Below, piece by piece: positions 1 to 8,203 of a stretch of 64,000 nt of DNA. Position numbers and translations under genes: made by a program. The DNA lies in contig NZ_JAACJS010000015.1 of the NCBI RefSeq assembly GCF_009939005.1, forward strand, positions 250,325-314,324. Direction: 5' to 3'. This DNA is from Sediminibacterium roseum. GTDB taxonomy: Bacteria; Bacteroidota; Bacteroidia; Chitinophagales; Chitinophagaceae. The notes beneath the pieces were generated by a model that saw only the letters and a program-made list of their open reading frames with translations, had not been told where the DNA came from and made no database searches. Position 1 is the stretch's first letter; each line of letters starts with the position of its first letter.

Positions 1-267
1 TATGGAGCGCAACCCAAAGCGGAAGACGTGCCAAAAATAAAAGCGCCGGTGCTGCTGCATTATGCGGGTCTCGACGAACGCATCAACGCCGGCATTCCCG
101 CTTACGAAGAGGCCCTGAAAAAAGCGGGCGCGAAATATGAACTCATCATGTACCCCGGCGTTAACCATGCTTTCCACAACAATACCTCCGCGGCACGCTA
201 CGACGCAAACGCAGCGCTGCACGCATGGAAAAGCACGCTGGACTTTTTCGAGGTTAACCTGAAATGA
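1..267 (+). CDS. dienelactone hydrolase family protein, C-terminal part
   Basis: This is the 3' end of a gene that begins upstream of the window; the frame is open from base 1. The visible residues match the C-terminal third of the dienelactone hydrolase (carboxymethylenebutenolidase) branch of alpha/beta hydrolases. The acid residue lies in the segment [10 protein letters not shown] and the catalytic His in GVNHAFHNN, both typical of the family. The nucleophile Cys would lie outside the window. The family hydrolyses dienelactones or related cyclic esters, but many bacterial members have unknown substrates, so none is assigned here. It ends about 50 bases before the next gene on the same strand. 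Confidence 0.85.
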   Translation, partial: YGAQPKAEDVPKIKAPVLLHYAGLDERINAGIPAYEEALKKAGAKYELIMYPGVNHAFHNNTSAARYDANAALHAWKSTLDFFEVNLK

Positions 268-317
268 TTTTTGAGCCGTGGGTTGCCTGTTTCCTTATTA
301 TCTTCCAATAGAATCTT

Positions 318-1577
318 ATGGATCTGAAAAAAACACTGGTTCTTTTTCTTCTCAGCTGTATCGCATGTAACCTGTTTGCACAGAAATCAGATCAGTGGCT
401 GAAAGAACTGCTGATGGACAAGGCGTCTCCCCTGCTCAAACACGTATTGAACAACCCTGATAGTTTCCAGTACCAGGTCATTTACACGGAGATCAACCGG
501 GACAAAAAGAACAAGGCTTCCTTCAAACATCATTTTCTGAATGTTGACAGGAACCGTTACTACAACCCTGCATCCACCGTTAAACTGCCCACGGCGCTGG
601 TTGCGCTCGAGAAACTGAATGAGATGGGGATCGATGGGGTGAACAGGTATACAACCATGATCACCGACAGCTCGTTCAACGGGCAAACGGCGGTGCGTAC
701 CGACACTTCCTCCGGAACCGGGCTTCCTTCCATCGCCAATTACATCAAGAAAATATTTCTTGTAAGCGATAACGATGCTTACAACCGCCTGTATGAATTT
801 GCCGGGCAGGAAAAGCTGAATACATCCCTCTGGAAAAAAGGATACAATGATGTGCGGATCGTTCGCCGGTTTGTTACCGCAACAGAGGAACAAAACCGCA
901 ACACCAACGCGATCCGTTTTGTTTCAAATGGAAAAACGATCTACACCCAGCCTGCCGCCTACAATCCCATTGCATTTGATTACAGCAAGACAATACTCGT
1001 AGGCAAGGGCCATTTCGACCGCAACGATTCGCTCATCAATGCACCGATGGATTTTACGAAGCACAACAATCTTCCACTGGAAGACCTGCAGCAATTGTTG
1101 CAATCCGTTTTGTTCCCCGAATCTGTTCCTGCAAAAAAACGGTTCAACCTTACAAAGGACGATGAACGGTTTTTACTTCGATACATGTCTGAACTCCCTT
1201 CGGAAAGTAAAAAACCGGGGTACAGTCCTACAGAGTTTTTCGACAGCTATTGCAAATTCTTCCTCTACAAAGCCACCAAACAAAAACCGCCGCCCAATAT
1301 CCGCATCTTCAACAAGCCCGGCTGGTCGTATGGTTACCTGACCGACTCAGAATACATCGTCGATTTTGACACGAATACGGAATTCATGATCAGCGCAGTG
1401 ATCTATGTGAACAGGGATGGGATCCTGAACGATGACAAATATGAGTATAAAGAGATCGGTTACCCGTTTTTCAAAGAGGTTGGGGAGATCATCCTGCAGT
1501 ACGACCAAAACCGGAAGCGCGCACACAAACCCGATCTTTCAAAATTCAGGATAGATTACAGGGCAGACCATGAATAA
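318..1577 (+). CDS. secreted serine hydrolase of the class A beta-lactamase fold
   Basis: The 419-residue protein begins with a signal peptide (residues 1-21, ending FAQ). The three active-site motifs of the penicillin-binding/class A beta-lactamase superfamily are visible: S-T-V-K at 86-89 (nucleophile Ser86, Lys89), S-D-N at 150-152 and K-P-G at 333-335 in place of K-T/S-G. No clear E-x-x-x-N omega-loop motif was found, and the protein is much longer than a typical class A enzyme (about 290 residues). A peptidoglycan-related or other periplasmic hydrolase is therefore as likely as a true beta-lactamase. It stands alone, 50 bases after the preceding gene. Confidence 0.75.
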   Translation: MDLKKTLVLFLLSCIACNLFAQKSDQWLKELLMDKASPLLKHVLNNPDSFQYQVIYTEINRDKKNKASFKHHFLNVDRNRYYNPASTVKLPTALVALEKLNEMGIDGVNRYTTMITDSSFNGQTAVRTDTSSGTGLPSIANYIKKIFLVSDNDAYNRLYEFAGQEKLNTSLWKKGYNDVRIVRRFVTATEEQNRNTNAIRFVSNGKTIYTQPAAYNPIAFDYSKTILVGKGHFDRNDSLINAPMDFTKHNNLPLEDLQQLLQSVLFPESVPAKKRFNLTKDDERFLLRYMSELPSESKKPGYSPTEFFDSYCKFFLYKATKQKPPPNIRIFNKPGWSYGYLTDSEYIVDFDTNTEFMISAVIYVNRDGILNDDKYEYKEIGYPFFKEVGEIILQYDQNRKRAHKPDLSKFRIDYRADHE

Positions 1578-1648
1578 AATCATGCAGGCAACCGTTGCTG
1601 CGTAAACAAAATCCGGCTTAAATTGTTCCCTTTAAAAACCACACAACT

Positions 1649-2695
1649 ATGATACCAACAAAAGCATACGCAGCACAGGATGCAGTAACCCCGCTCGGCC
1701 CTTTTAATTTCGAAAGACGCGACCCGGGGCCGCACGATGTCCAAATCGAAATTCTTTACTGCGGTGTCTGCCATTCCGATATTCACCAGGTGCGCGACGA
1801 ATGGGGCGGCTCCATTTACCCGATGGTTCCGGGCCACGAGATCGTTGGCCGCGTTACGAACGTTGGCGCACATGTGAAAAAATTCAAGGCAGGCGATCTG
1901 GCCGGCGTGGGCTGCTTTATCGATTCCTGCCGCGTTTGTTCAAACTGCGAGGCAGGGCTTGAACAGTATTGCGACAAAGGCATGACCGGCACCTACAACA
2001 GCCGCGAAAGGGAAACGGGTGCGCCAACTTATGGCGGTTATTCCACACAGATCGTTGTAGACGAAAAATATACCTTGAAGATCTCGGATAAACTATCGCT
2101 TGCCGGCGTGGCGCCCCTGCTGTGTGCGGGTATTACAACGTATTCGCCGCTGAGGCATGTTGGCGTTGGCAAAGGGCACAAAGTGGGCGTAATGGGTCTT
2201 GGCGGCCTGGGCCACATGGCCGTTAAATTCGCGGCATCATTTGGTGCGGAAGTAACCATGCTGAGCACCTCGCCATCAAAAGAAGCGGATGCAAAAAAAC
2301 TCGGCGCACATCATTTTGCGCTCACAACCGACAAGGCCACGGTAAAGAAACTGCAGAACAGTTTCGATTTCATCCTCAATACCGTTTCTGCGCAGCACGA
2401 GTACGGCCCGTTCCTGGATATGCTGCGCACCAATGGCACAATGATCGTAGTGGGCATTCCGCCCAAACCATCCGAAGTACCCGCGTTCAACCTGATCATG
2501 AAAAGACGAAGCATCATCGGCTCTCTCATCGGTGGCATACCGGAAACACAGGAGATGCTTGACTACTGCGCAGACAACAACATTGTTTCAGATGTTGAGG
2601 TCATCGACATAAAAAACATCAACGAATCATACGAACGAATGCTGAAAGGAGACGTGAGGTATAGGTTTGTGATTGATACAACAACACTGAAATAA
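1649..2695 (+). CDS. zinc-dependent NAD(P) alcohol dehydrogenase (YahK/CAD type)
   Basis: This 348-residue medium-chain dehydrogenase reduces aldehydes or oxidises alcohols in the cytoplasm. Catalytic zinc ligands are in CGVCHSD (Cys41) and PGHE (His63), with Cys159 as the likely third ligand. The structural zinc site is formed by Cys94, Cys97, Cys100 and Cys108. A Rossmann motif GLGGLG (183-188) binds the cofactor. The pattern matches the cinnamyl-alcohol-dehydrogenase-like group that includes E. coli YahK, which prefers NADPH; the real substrate cannot be told. The stop codon runs straight into an AT-rich inverted-repeat element, and an intrinsic terminator follows at about 2734. Confidence 0.88.
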   Translation: MIPTKAYAAQDAVTPLGPFNFERRDPGPHDVQIEILYCGVCHSDIHQVRDEWGGSIYPMVPGHEIVGRVTNVGAHVKKFKAGDLAGVGCFIDSCRVCSNCEAGLEQYCDKGMTGTYNSRERETGAPTYGGYSTQIVVDEKYTLKISDKLSLAGVAPLLCAGITTYSPLRHVGVGKGHKVGVMGLGGLGHMAVKFAASFGAEVTMLSTSPSKEADAKKLGAHHFALTTDKATVKKLQNSFDFILNTVSAQHEYGPFLDMLRTNGTMIVVGIPPKPSEVPAFNLIMKRRSIIGSLIGGIPETQEMLDYCADNNIVSDVEVIDIKNINESYERMLKGDVRYRFVIDTTTLK

Positions 2696-2880
2696 TTAGG
2701 AATTAGTAATTAGGAATTAGGAATTTATAAGTCAAAGGCCGTGGTTTTTACGCACGGCCTTTTTTTGTTATCCAGACAAAACACGAGAAAACGCAACTGA
2801 TAAATAGGATAGGAATTGCCGTATTTAAGCTTAACTGCGAACAATAATTCTTAATTCTTAATTCCTAATTCTTAATTAAT
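2694..2880. repeat. AT-rich inverted-repeat element 1 (AATTAGTAATTAGG arms)
   Basis: The left arm (2694-2726) is built from repeats of AATTAGGAATTAG. The right arm (2843-2880) reads the reverse complement, TTAATTCCTAATTCTTAATT. The arms fill the ends of the gap between two convergent genes and lie directly against both stop codons. A terminator sits between them. The same arms recur at five other places in this window. Confidence 0.75.
2734..2766 (+). terminator. intrinsic terminator after the alcohol dehydrogenase
   Basis: Stem AAAGGCCGTG / CACGGCCTTT with a short loop, followed by a run of seven T on the plus strand. Confidence 0.9.
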
Positions 2881-5544
2881 TCAGAATCTGAAATAAAACC
2901 TCACCATCGCCATCCTTGGCCTGATCCTGTAGCTGCTTTCAACAATGCTGTTGGCGCTGAGGGATGCGCTGCTGTAGGTGTCTTTACCGGTGAGGTTGGT
3001 AAGTGATAGTTCAAGGTCGGTTTTCCATTTATTGAGTTTGTAAGTAAAAGCCGCATCCACAAAAGTGAAGTTGTTGTCTTGCGAGCCGGGCACATGGTAT
3101 TGGTAATGATCACCACTCACCCTGAAATAAAAATCCGGTGTGATCGTAAAATTAGTTGCCAGTTCATGCTGCCACCGCTGCACCTTCGGTGATGAATTGC
3201 TCTTTACCTGGTTCACACCCGCAGGCTTGCTTCCATAGGTATTGTAGGTTCCGTTGTAACTCATGTTCATCCATGTTGCGAACTTTGTGTTGAGGTTAAC
3301 CGAATACGCGTAATTATCAAACGTTGTTTGCAGCAATACACCGTTTTGCAACTGGTTGGAGACCGACTCCTGCCAACCCACCTTGCCTGTTATCGTTGTC
3401 ATCAAAGGAAAAATATATTTACTGATGGCAGCCGATGCCTGGTAACTGCGCGAGTCGTTGTTGAACGGGATGAATCTGGACTGCTGCAACACCGGGCTGA
3501 TCTGCGCATCAGAGATCGTGTTGGCGGAACTGAAGGCCAAACCCGCATTAACAGAAAAGAAAAAGATCTTCAACGTATTCTTGAACACATAACCGCCGGA
3601 AAAATTATGGCTCCTGCTTTCGTTCAATAAATTTCCATTGGTGTAGAAGTTACGGTAGCTGCGCATAATGTAGCTGTCGTACACAGAACTGATGGTGCCG
3701 AACGTGTTGCCGTAAGTGTATCCGAAATTGAGGTAAGACTCCTTCCCTGTATTGTATTTCAACTGAACAATGGGTGTGATGGGAAAATCGTTTGCGTGAT
3801 TGCGTACAACACGGCCGCTGTACCTTGTATCCTGGTAAGTAACCGGCAATATCAAACGCAACATCATTTTTGGCGTGGTGTAGGTAAGATCGGTCTGCAC
3901 GTAAACCTTCAGCCTGCTGTAATCGAGGCGATTGATGAAACTATCGGCCACAATGTTCTTTGAACCTCCCACCTGCTGCGCATCCAGTTCCGAATTCAGG
4001 TCCTGCCCCAGGTAATTGAAACCTACACGGTACTGTTGCTGAAATTTCGGTGAGGCTTTTCCAAAACTCACGTACTCTTCCGTGAAAAAAGAAGGCACGG
4101 CGGCAAACTGTTCCAGCCCTGTAAAAGGCACGTTGTGGTTGAATTCAGCGGCATACAATCCAGGTGTAACAAACAGGGTTGCAGGGTTGTTGATCTTGTT
4201 CAGAAATGAATAGGCTTCGAGGAATTTACCATTCGTTGTTTTTTTGATCAGGTTGAAACGGTTGGAAACATTGGTGATGGTTCCGTTCAACTGCTGGTTG
4301 ATGTTGTTGTTGGATGTTGCCTGTATACCTGCCAACACCGCGGTAGGCGTGTTCTCCAGCATCGTTACATTGTTCAGGTAATAATCCTTCCGGTTTGCAT
4401 TGAGCGTAAACTGCGTGTTGAATGTATTGCTTGTGGTGCGCGCATTTTGTTTTTCTGCATAACGGATCGTATCGTTCAAACCGAAGTAAGAAGACCTGTA
4501 TTCAGAGTTCTGGTAAACCCTGTCCCACGAATAAAACGCATTTACCCTTAACTGCAGGTCTTTTTTCAGGGTGATGAGATCGTTGACGTTTACCAATCCG
4601 GCGTTGTTAAAAAGATAACGCTTCTTTAAAAGATCCGGGTTGCCCGCACCGCCGGCGCTCACCAGGTTTGGCGCCGTGGGGCCGCCCGCGCCCCCGAAGT
4701 GATTGATGGTTTCATCGCCGAGGTCAACACCAATGTTGTTCATCTTGATGTAGTTCATAAACTTCACCTGTTTCTGAAACAGCATCGTGTTCACGGTAAA
4801 GTTGTAGCCATCGGGAAGACCGGCAGCAGCATCGCCCGTGCCCATTATTTTCAGCCGCGCTTTTTCTTTGAGTACAAGGTTCATGGCGGCATTGTCGCTC
4901 TTCACCAGGTCTTTCAGCACATTAACTGGCTGGTGGTTTTCGAGCACCTGCACTTTTGCGACCATATCATTCGGAATGCCTTTCGTGGCAATGTTATACC
5001 TGCCATCCAGTAAATTATCCCCGTCGATGTAAAACCGGTTGATCGGTTTTCCCTCGTAAGAGATCTGCCCGTTCTCGGCCACTTCTACACCGGGCAGTTT
5101 CTTGATCACATCGCCGATGGTGCGGTCCTGTTTATTGGAGAAAGAACCCACATCATAGGTTAGTGTATCGCCTTCCTTGCGCAAAGGCGCCGCTTTTACG
5201 GTTACGTTGGGCAGTTTGGTAACAGACTCTTTTAACCTGAAGTCGGCAACCTGTGTTGCAGTGGCAATATCAACGGATTGTTTCTTATACCCGATCGCAT
5301 TCGCTTCTATCGCAAGCGTGTCTTTTACGGAGGCTGAAGCATGCTGCAACCGGTATGCACCATTTGCATTGGTAATGGCAAACGACAGGATGATCCCGTT
5401 CGATTTCTTTAGTGTGATACTCACTGCCTGTAAGGGTTTGCCAAGGCTATCCCTGACAGAACCACTTACAGAGATCTGTGCATGCGCACAGCACGCAATG
5501 AGTAAACCGGCAAGTAGTGGTATGGTGCGTTTTGGTTGCTGCAT
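2881..5544 (-). CDS. TonB-dependent-receptor-like outer membrane beta-barrel protein
   Basis: This 887-residue outer-membrane protein has a signal peptide (1-22, ending AHA), an N-terminal carboxypeptidase-regulatory-like beta-sandwich (about 24-110, from SVSGSVRDSLGKPLQ), a plug-like domain (about 125-235, with IGDVIKKLPGVEV and INRFYIDG), and a long beta-barrel that ends in Phe, as outer-membrane barrels do. This is the Bacteroidota receptor type that imports or processes substrates with TonB energy. No SusD partner is adjacent, so it is not a SusCD pair. It is the last gene of a likely minus-strand unit after two GLPGLI proteins, a common pairing in Bacteroidota. The substrate is unknown. 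Confidence 0.85.
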   Translation of the reverse strand: MQQPKRTIPLLAGLLIACCAHAQISVSGSVRDSLGKPLQAVSITLKKSNGIILSFAITNANGAYRLQHASASVKDTLAIEANAIGYKKQSVDIATATQVADFRLKESVTKLPNVTVKAAPLRKEGDTLTYDVGSFSNKQDRTIGDVIKKLPGVEVAENGQISYEGKPINRFYIDGDNLLDGRYNIATKGIPNDMVAKVQVLENHQPVNVLKDLVKSDNAAMNLVLKEKARLKIMGTGDAAAGLPDGYNFTVNTMLFQKQVKFMNYIKMNNIGVDLGDETINHFGGAGGPTAPNLVSAGGAGNPDLLKKRYLFNNAGLVNVNDLITLKKDLQLRVNAFYSWDRVYQNSEYRSSYFGLNDTIRYAEKQNARTTSNTFNTQFTLNANRKDYYLNNVTMLENTPTAVLAGIQATSNNNINQQLNGTITNVSNRFNLIKKTTNGKFLEAYSFLNKINNPATLFVTPGLYAAEFNHNVPFTGLEQFAAVPSFFTEEYVSFGKASPKFQQQYRVGFNYLGQDLNSELDAQQVGGSKNIVADSFINRLDYSRLKVYVQTDLTYTTPKMMLRLILPVTYQDTRYSGRVVRNHANDFPITPIVQLKYNTGKESYLNFGYTYGNTFGTISSVYDSYIMRSYRNFYTNGNLLNESRSHNFSGGYVFKNTLKIFFFSVNAGLAFSSANTISDAQISPVLQQSRFIPFNNDSRSYQASAAISKYIFPLMTTITGKVGWQESVSNQLQNGVLLQTTFDNYAYSVNLNTKFATWMNMSYNGTYNTYGSKPAGVNQVKSNSSPKVQRWQHELATNFTITPDFYFRVSGDHYQYHVPGSQDNNFTFVDAAFTYKLNKWKTDLELSLTNLTGKDTYSSASLSANSIVESSYRIRPRMAMVRFYFRF

Positions 5545-5611
5545 GTTTGTTTTTTTTAGCTGCCGGCTGTTGCCGCAGGTATTTTTTACGGCGCGGGTAC
5601 AGGCAGTTGGT

Positions 5612-6481
5612 TTAGTTTTCTGATCTTTCGATCGGGTTGTTCAATACCCTTCTTTTGGATGACCCACCGCCGCCTGCTCTCGAGCCTCCGCCAACAACGG
5701 TGATGGTTCCGCCGGAAATATTGCCGGCGGTTGCATTGCTGTTTTGCATTTCTGCCATGCGGCTCTTCATAAATCCTTCGCGGTCTTTGTCTGCAAGCTC
5801 ACGGAGCTGTTTGTATTCTTTCGCCGTTGCGCGAACATGTTCCGCGGGCAATGCGATCGGGATTTTGCGATGGCCCACGTTCTCAAAACTTTCGAATTTG
5901 AAAACAACCTGCTTCTCATCGTCGTACGCTTCAACGATCAACCCCGGCAAACCACCCAGTTTCCATGGGCCGTTGCTGTAGGGCAACTGTGTGGTAAACC
6001 AGGCAGTGTAGTTACGGCCGCGGAAAGAACCTGTTGCCTTCTGGCACACGAGCTCCTGGATGTTTTTTGTTTCAGATGCCATGTTCCAGTTGATGGCGGG
6101 CATGGCATCATCAATGATGTAATCTTTGATGAAATTTTCCTGGCGCAGCATCCTGTTGTTCGCAACGTCTTTGTATACTGCGGAACCGTTGCCTCTCTTC
6201 ATCCCCGCCATACCTAACTGCATAGGGGTTCCGGGCGGCGCATTTTTGTAAGATTCCATCTGGGCCTTGATCACCGAATCGGAGAACATGCGGTCGTAAC
6301 TCTTGTACAAGCTTGTGTTCTTACCAAGCAGGAGTATCATGTTTTCTGTTTCAGGGGGCATCGTTGTGTCAGACAGGTAAACAAAAGAATACCTGACAGC
6401 GGCAAATGCCGTATCGTTGATCTGCGCACCTGCAGAAAACGCCGCGATCAATCCAAGAAAAAAAACGATTACCCTAAGCAT
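5612..6481 (-). CDS. GLPGLI family protein
   Basis: This 289-residue secreted protein (signal peptide 1-19, ending SAGA) carries the defining segment GGLPGLIVEA at about residue 175. The family is Bacteroidota-specific and its function is unknown; members are typically encoded beside TonB-dependent receptors, as here (67 bases upstream of the receptor gene). The C-terminus is Gly/Ser-rich and ends near NNPIE, which is shared with the paralogue upstream. Two copies of an operator-like dyad lie just before its start, so it probably has its own promoter or a regulated internal one. Confidence 0.9.
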   Translation of the reverse strand: MLRVIVFFLGLIAAFSAGAQINDTAFAAVRYSFVYLSDTTMPPETENMILLLGKNTSLYKSYDRMFSDSVIKAQMESYKNAPPGTPMQLGMAGMKRGNGSAVYKDVANNRMLRQENFIKDYIIDDAMPAINWNMASETKNIQELVCQKATGSFRGRNYTAWFTTQLPYSNGPWKLGGLPGLIVEAYDDEKQVVFKFESFENVGHRKIPIALPAEHVRATAKEYKQLRELADKDREGFMKSRMAEMQNSNATAGNISGGTITVVGGGSRAGGGGSSKRRVLNNPIERSEN

Positions 6482-6517
6482 AGCTGGTTGTTTTAAGTAA
6501 ATAATAAATAAACTTAA

Positions 6518-6553
6518 AACTATTTTTTTAGTTAATAAACTATTTTTTTAGTT
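6518..6553. promoter_or_regulatory. tandem operator-like dyads AACTATTTTTTTAGTT
   Basis: Two identical 16-base dyads (AACTA, seven-T centre, TAGTT) lie at 6518-6533 and 6538-6553, exactly 20 bases apart. They sit in the 125-base gap between the two GLPGLI genes, about 37-72 bases upstream of the downstream gene's start. Same-face spacing of about two helical turns suggests cooperative binding by a dimeric repressor. No regulator gene is in the window. Confidence 0.6.
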
Positions 6554-6606
6554 ATTTCCTTTTTGGGATTGATGTATGGCCGGTTGCGGATCTGTTGGTG
6601 TTGTTA

Positions 6607-7509
6607 TTATTTGTCTCCCCGTGCCGTTTCTTTCTTCGTTTCTTTTTCTATCGGGTTGTTCATCTGGCGGAAGCGTGGTGGTTTTCCATCGGCGCCCATT
6701 GCAAGCGTTCCGCGAACGGTGATCATACCGCCGGAGGTAACCGAGCTTCCGGCCATTGCCTTGCTGTCTTTCTCCAGCGCTTCCTTGTATTGTTTGAATT
6801 CTTTGGGAGATGCTTTCGATGCCAATGTTGAGATCCCGATCGGCTTTTTTTCTTCCAGGTTCTCAAACCCAACAAAACTGAAGACCACTTCTTTCTTTGT
6901 GTCGGATGCCTCGATGATCAAACCCGGCAACCCATTCAATTTCCACGGGCCGTTCATGTACGGCAATGCTGCGCAAAACCATGCTTCGTAAGTACGGCCC
7001 CGGAAATCGGCGGTCGCTTTCTGGCACTGCAGTCCCATGATCTCTTTTGTATCCTGCGAAATGGTCCAGCTGATCTCCGGCAGGTTGTCTTCCACGGCAA
7101 ACAATTGTCCGTAGGTGTATTCCATATTCACCATTTTCCCTTCGTTCAGCTTCCTGTAAATATTACCCATCGATGCGATCATTTCTGCCTGGCTACTGGA
7201 CGAACCTCTTGCCCCCGATGCAGGAATATTGGTTGCCGTTACCGCAACAGCGCCAAGCGAACTGATGGTGCCACCCGAGATCACGTTACCACCACCCTTG
7301 CTCATAGCCAGCTCACGATCATAGTTGGTGTAACTGCTTAAGTTTTTTCCTAAATAAAGAATGTAATTGGTGATCTGTGGATTTTCGGGCCAGGTGGTAT
7401 CGCTGATGTGCGTGAGCTTGTATTTCACGGTGGCGAACGCTGAATCCTGCTGTGCATGTGCACAGGTGATCAGCAAAAAACAAAAAGTGGTAAACATTAA
7501 TTTTCTCAT
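6607..7509 (-). CDS. GLPGLI family protein (paralogue)
   Basis: This 300-residue paralogue of the downstream gene has a signal peptide (1-19, ending AHA), the core KLNGLPGLIIEA motif near residue 195 and the shared C-terminal NNPIE. It differs from its neighbour mainly in a Gly/Ser-rich insertion around residues 75-110. The pair arose by tandem duplication. Their role is unknown; from the family's usual genomic setting I infer a periplasmic or surface partner of the downstream outer-membrane receptor. Confidence 0.9.
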   Translation of the reverse strand: MRKLMFTTFCFLLITCAHAQQDSAFATVKYKLTHISDTTWPENPQITNYILYLGKNLSSYTNYDRELAMSKGGGNVISGGTISSLGAVAVTATNIPASGARGSSSSQAEMIASMGNIYRKLNEGKMVNMEYTYGQLFAVEDNLPEISWTISQDTKEIMGLQCQKATADFRGRTYEAWFCAALPYMNGPWKLNGLPGLIIEASDTKKEVVFSFVGFENLEEKKPIGISTLASKASPKEFKQYKEALEKDSKAMAGSSVTSGGMITVRGTLAMGADGKPPRFRQMNNPIEKETKKETARGDK

Positions 7510-7672
7510 GGCTGTGTTTTAGATATAAGATGAAACTACAACACATGCATGTTAATAAGAATGTATTTAAGGTTAAGGAAGGTTAATGGGGAATGCATCG
7601 ACAGGTGCGGTTCTTTGTAACCGGCGTATCATCTTACAACCAGCGATCAACTACGAATGGCTGTATTCTGTT

Positions 7673-7680
7673 TATATTTG
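7673..7680 (+). promoter_or_regulatory. promoter -7 box TATATTTG for the FKBP gene
   Basis: A perfect Bacteroidota -7 box (TAnnTTTG) ends 16 bases before the ATG at 7697. It lies inside a longer upstream reading frame, which argues for the shorter start. Confidence 0.65.
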
Positions 7681-7696
7681 TAAAAAAACAAACAAC

Positions 7697-8131
7697 ATGG
7701 GCGTAGCAGATCAACTGGCACAACTGAAAGCAGAAAAAGCCGCAGCGAATTTAAAAGCAGGGCAGGATTTTTTAGAGCAGAACAAAACAAGACCCGGCGT
7801 AACAACACTGCCAAGCGGTTTGCAATATGAGGTCCTGAACCATGGCGCAGGCGAAAAACCTTTGGCGCACAACGAAGTGACCTGCCATTACCACGGCACG
7901 CTGATCGATGGCACCATCTTCGACAGTTCTGTACAAAGAGGAAGGCCGGCATCGTTTCCACTGAATATGGTGATCAAAGGATGGACGGAAGGTTTACAAC
8001 TCATGCCTACCGGGAGCAAATGGAGGTTCTTTATTCCACCGCACCTGGGTTATGGCGACAGGCAGGTAAGCGCTGCGATCGGGCCAAACAGTACGCTGAT
8101 CTTTGATGTGGAGCTGATCAGCTTTGTTTAA
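7697..8131 (+). CDS. FKBP-type peptidyl-prolyl cis-trans isomerase
   Basis: This 144-residue cytoplasmic protein (no signal peptide) has an N-terminal helix of about 35 residues like the FkpA/Mip dimerisation region, then one FKBP domain. Typical FKBP segments are visible: VTCHYHGTLIDGTIFDSS, VIKGWTEGLQLMPTGSKW, IPPHLGYGDR and LIFDVELISF. It catalyses cis-trans isomerisation of X-Pro bonds. The frame is open from 7586, but the start at 7697 is chosen because the promoter -7 box at 7673 lies inside the longer frame and the extra residues match nothing in the family. Confidence 0.93.
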   Translation: MGVADQLAQLKAEKAAANLKAGQDFLEQNKTRPGVTTLPSGLQYEVLNHGAGEKPLAHNEVTCHYHGTLIDGTIFDSSVQRGRPASFPLNMVIKGWTEGLQLMPTGSKWRFFIPPHLGYGDRQVSAAIGPNSTLIFDVELISFV

Positions 8132-8148
8132 ATCATAGTTGGGAAACG

Positions 8149-8188
8149 GGCAGGTTTTGAAATCGCATCCACGGTTTCAGAACCTGCC
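8149..8188. terminator. hairpin between convergent genes, possible terminator
   Basis: A 13-14 bp stem (GCAGGTTTTGAAA against TTTCAGAACCTGC, one G-U pair) with a 12-base loop lies between two convergent genes. No clear T-run follows on either strand, so it may be a weak or factor-assisted terminator. Confidence 0.45.
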
Positions 8189-8203
8189 GGTCTCCTGCTT
8201 GTG

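Noticed and set aside
318..1577. Calling the beta-lactamase-fold protein an antibiotic-resistance gene
   Set aside because: The SxxK and SDN motifs are present, but the protein is too long, lacks a clear omega-loop motif and has KPG instead of KTG/KSG; resistance cannot be supported.
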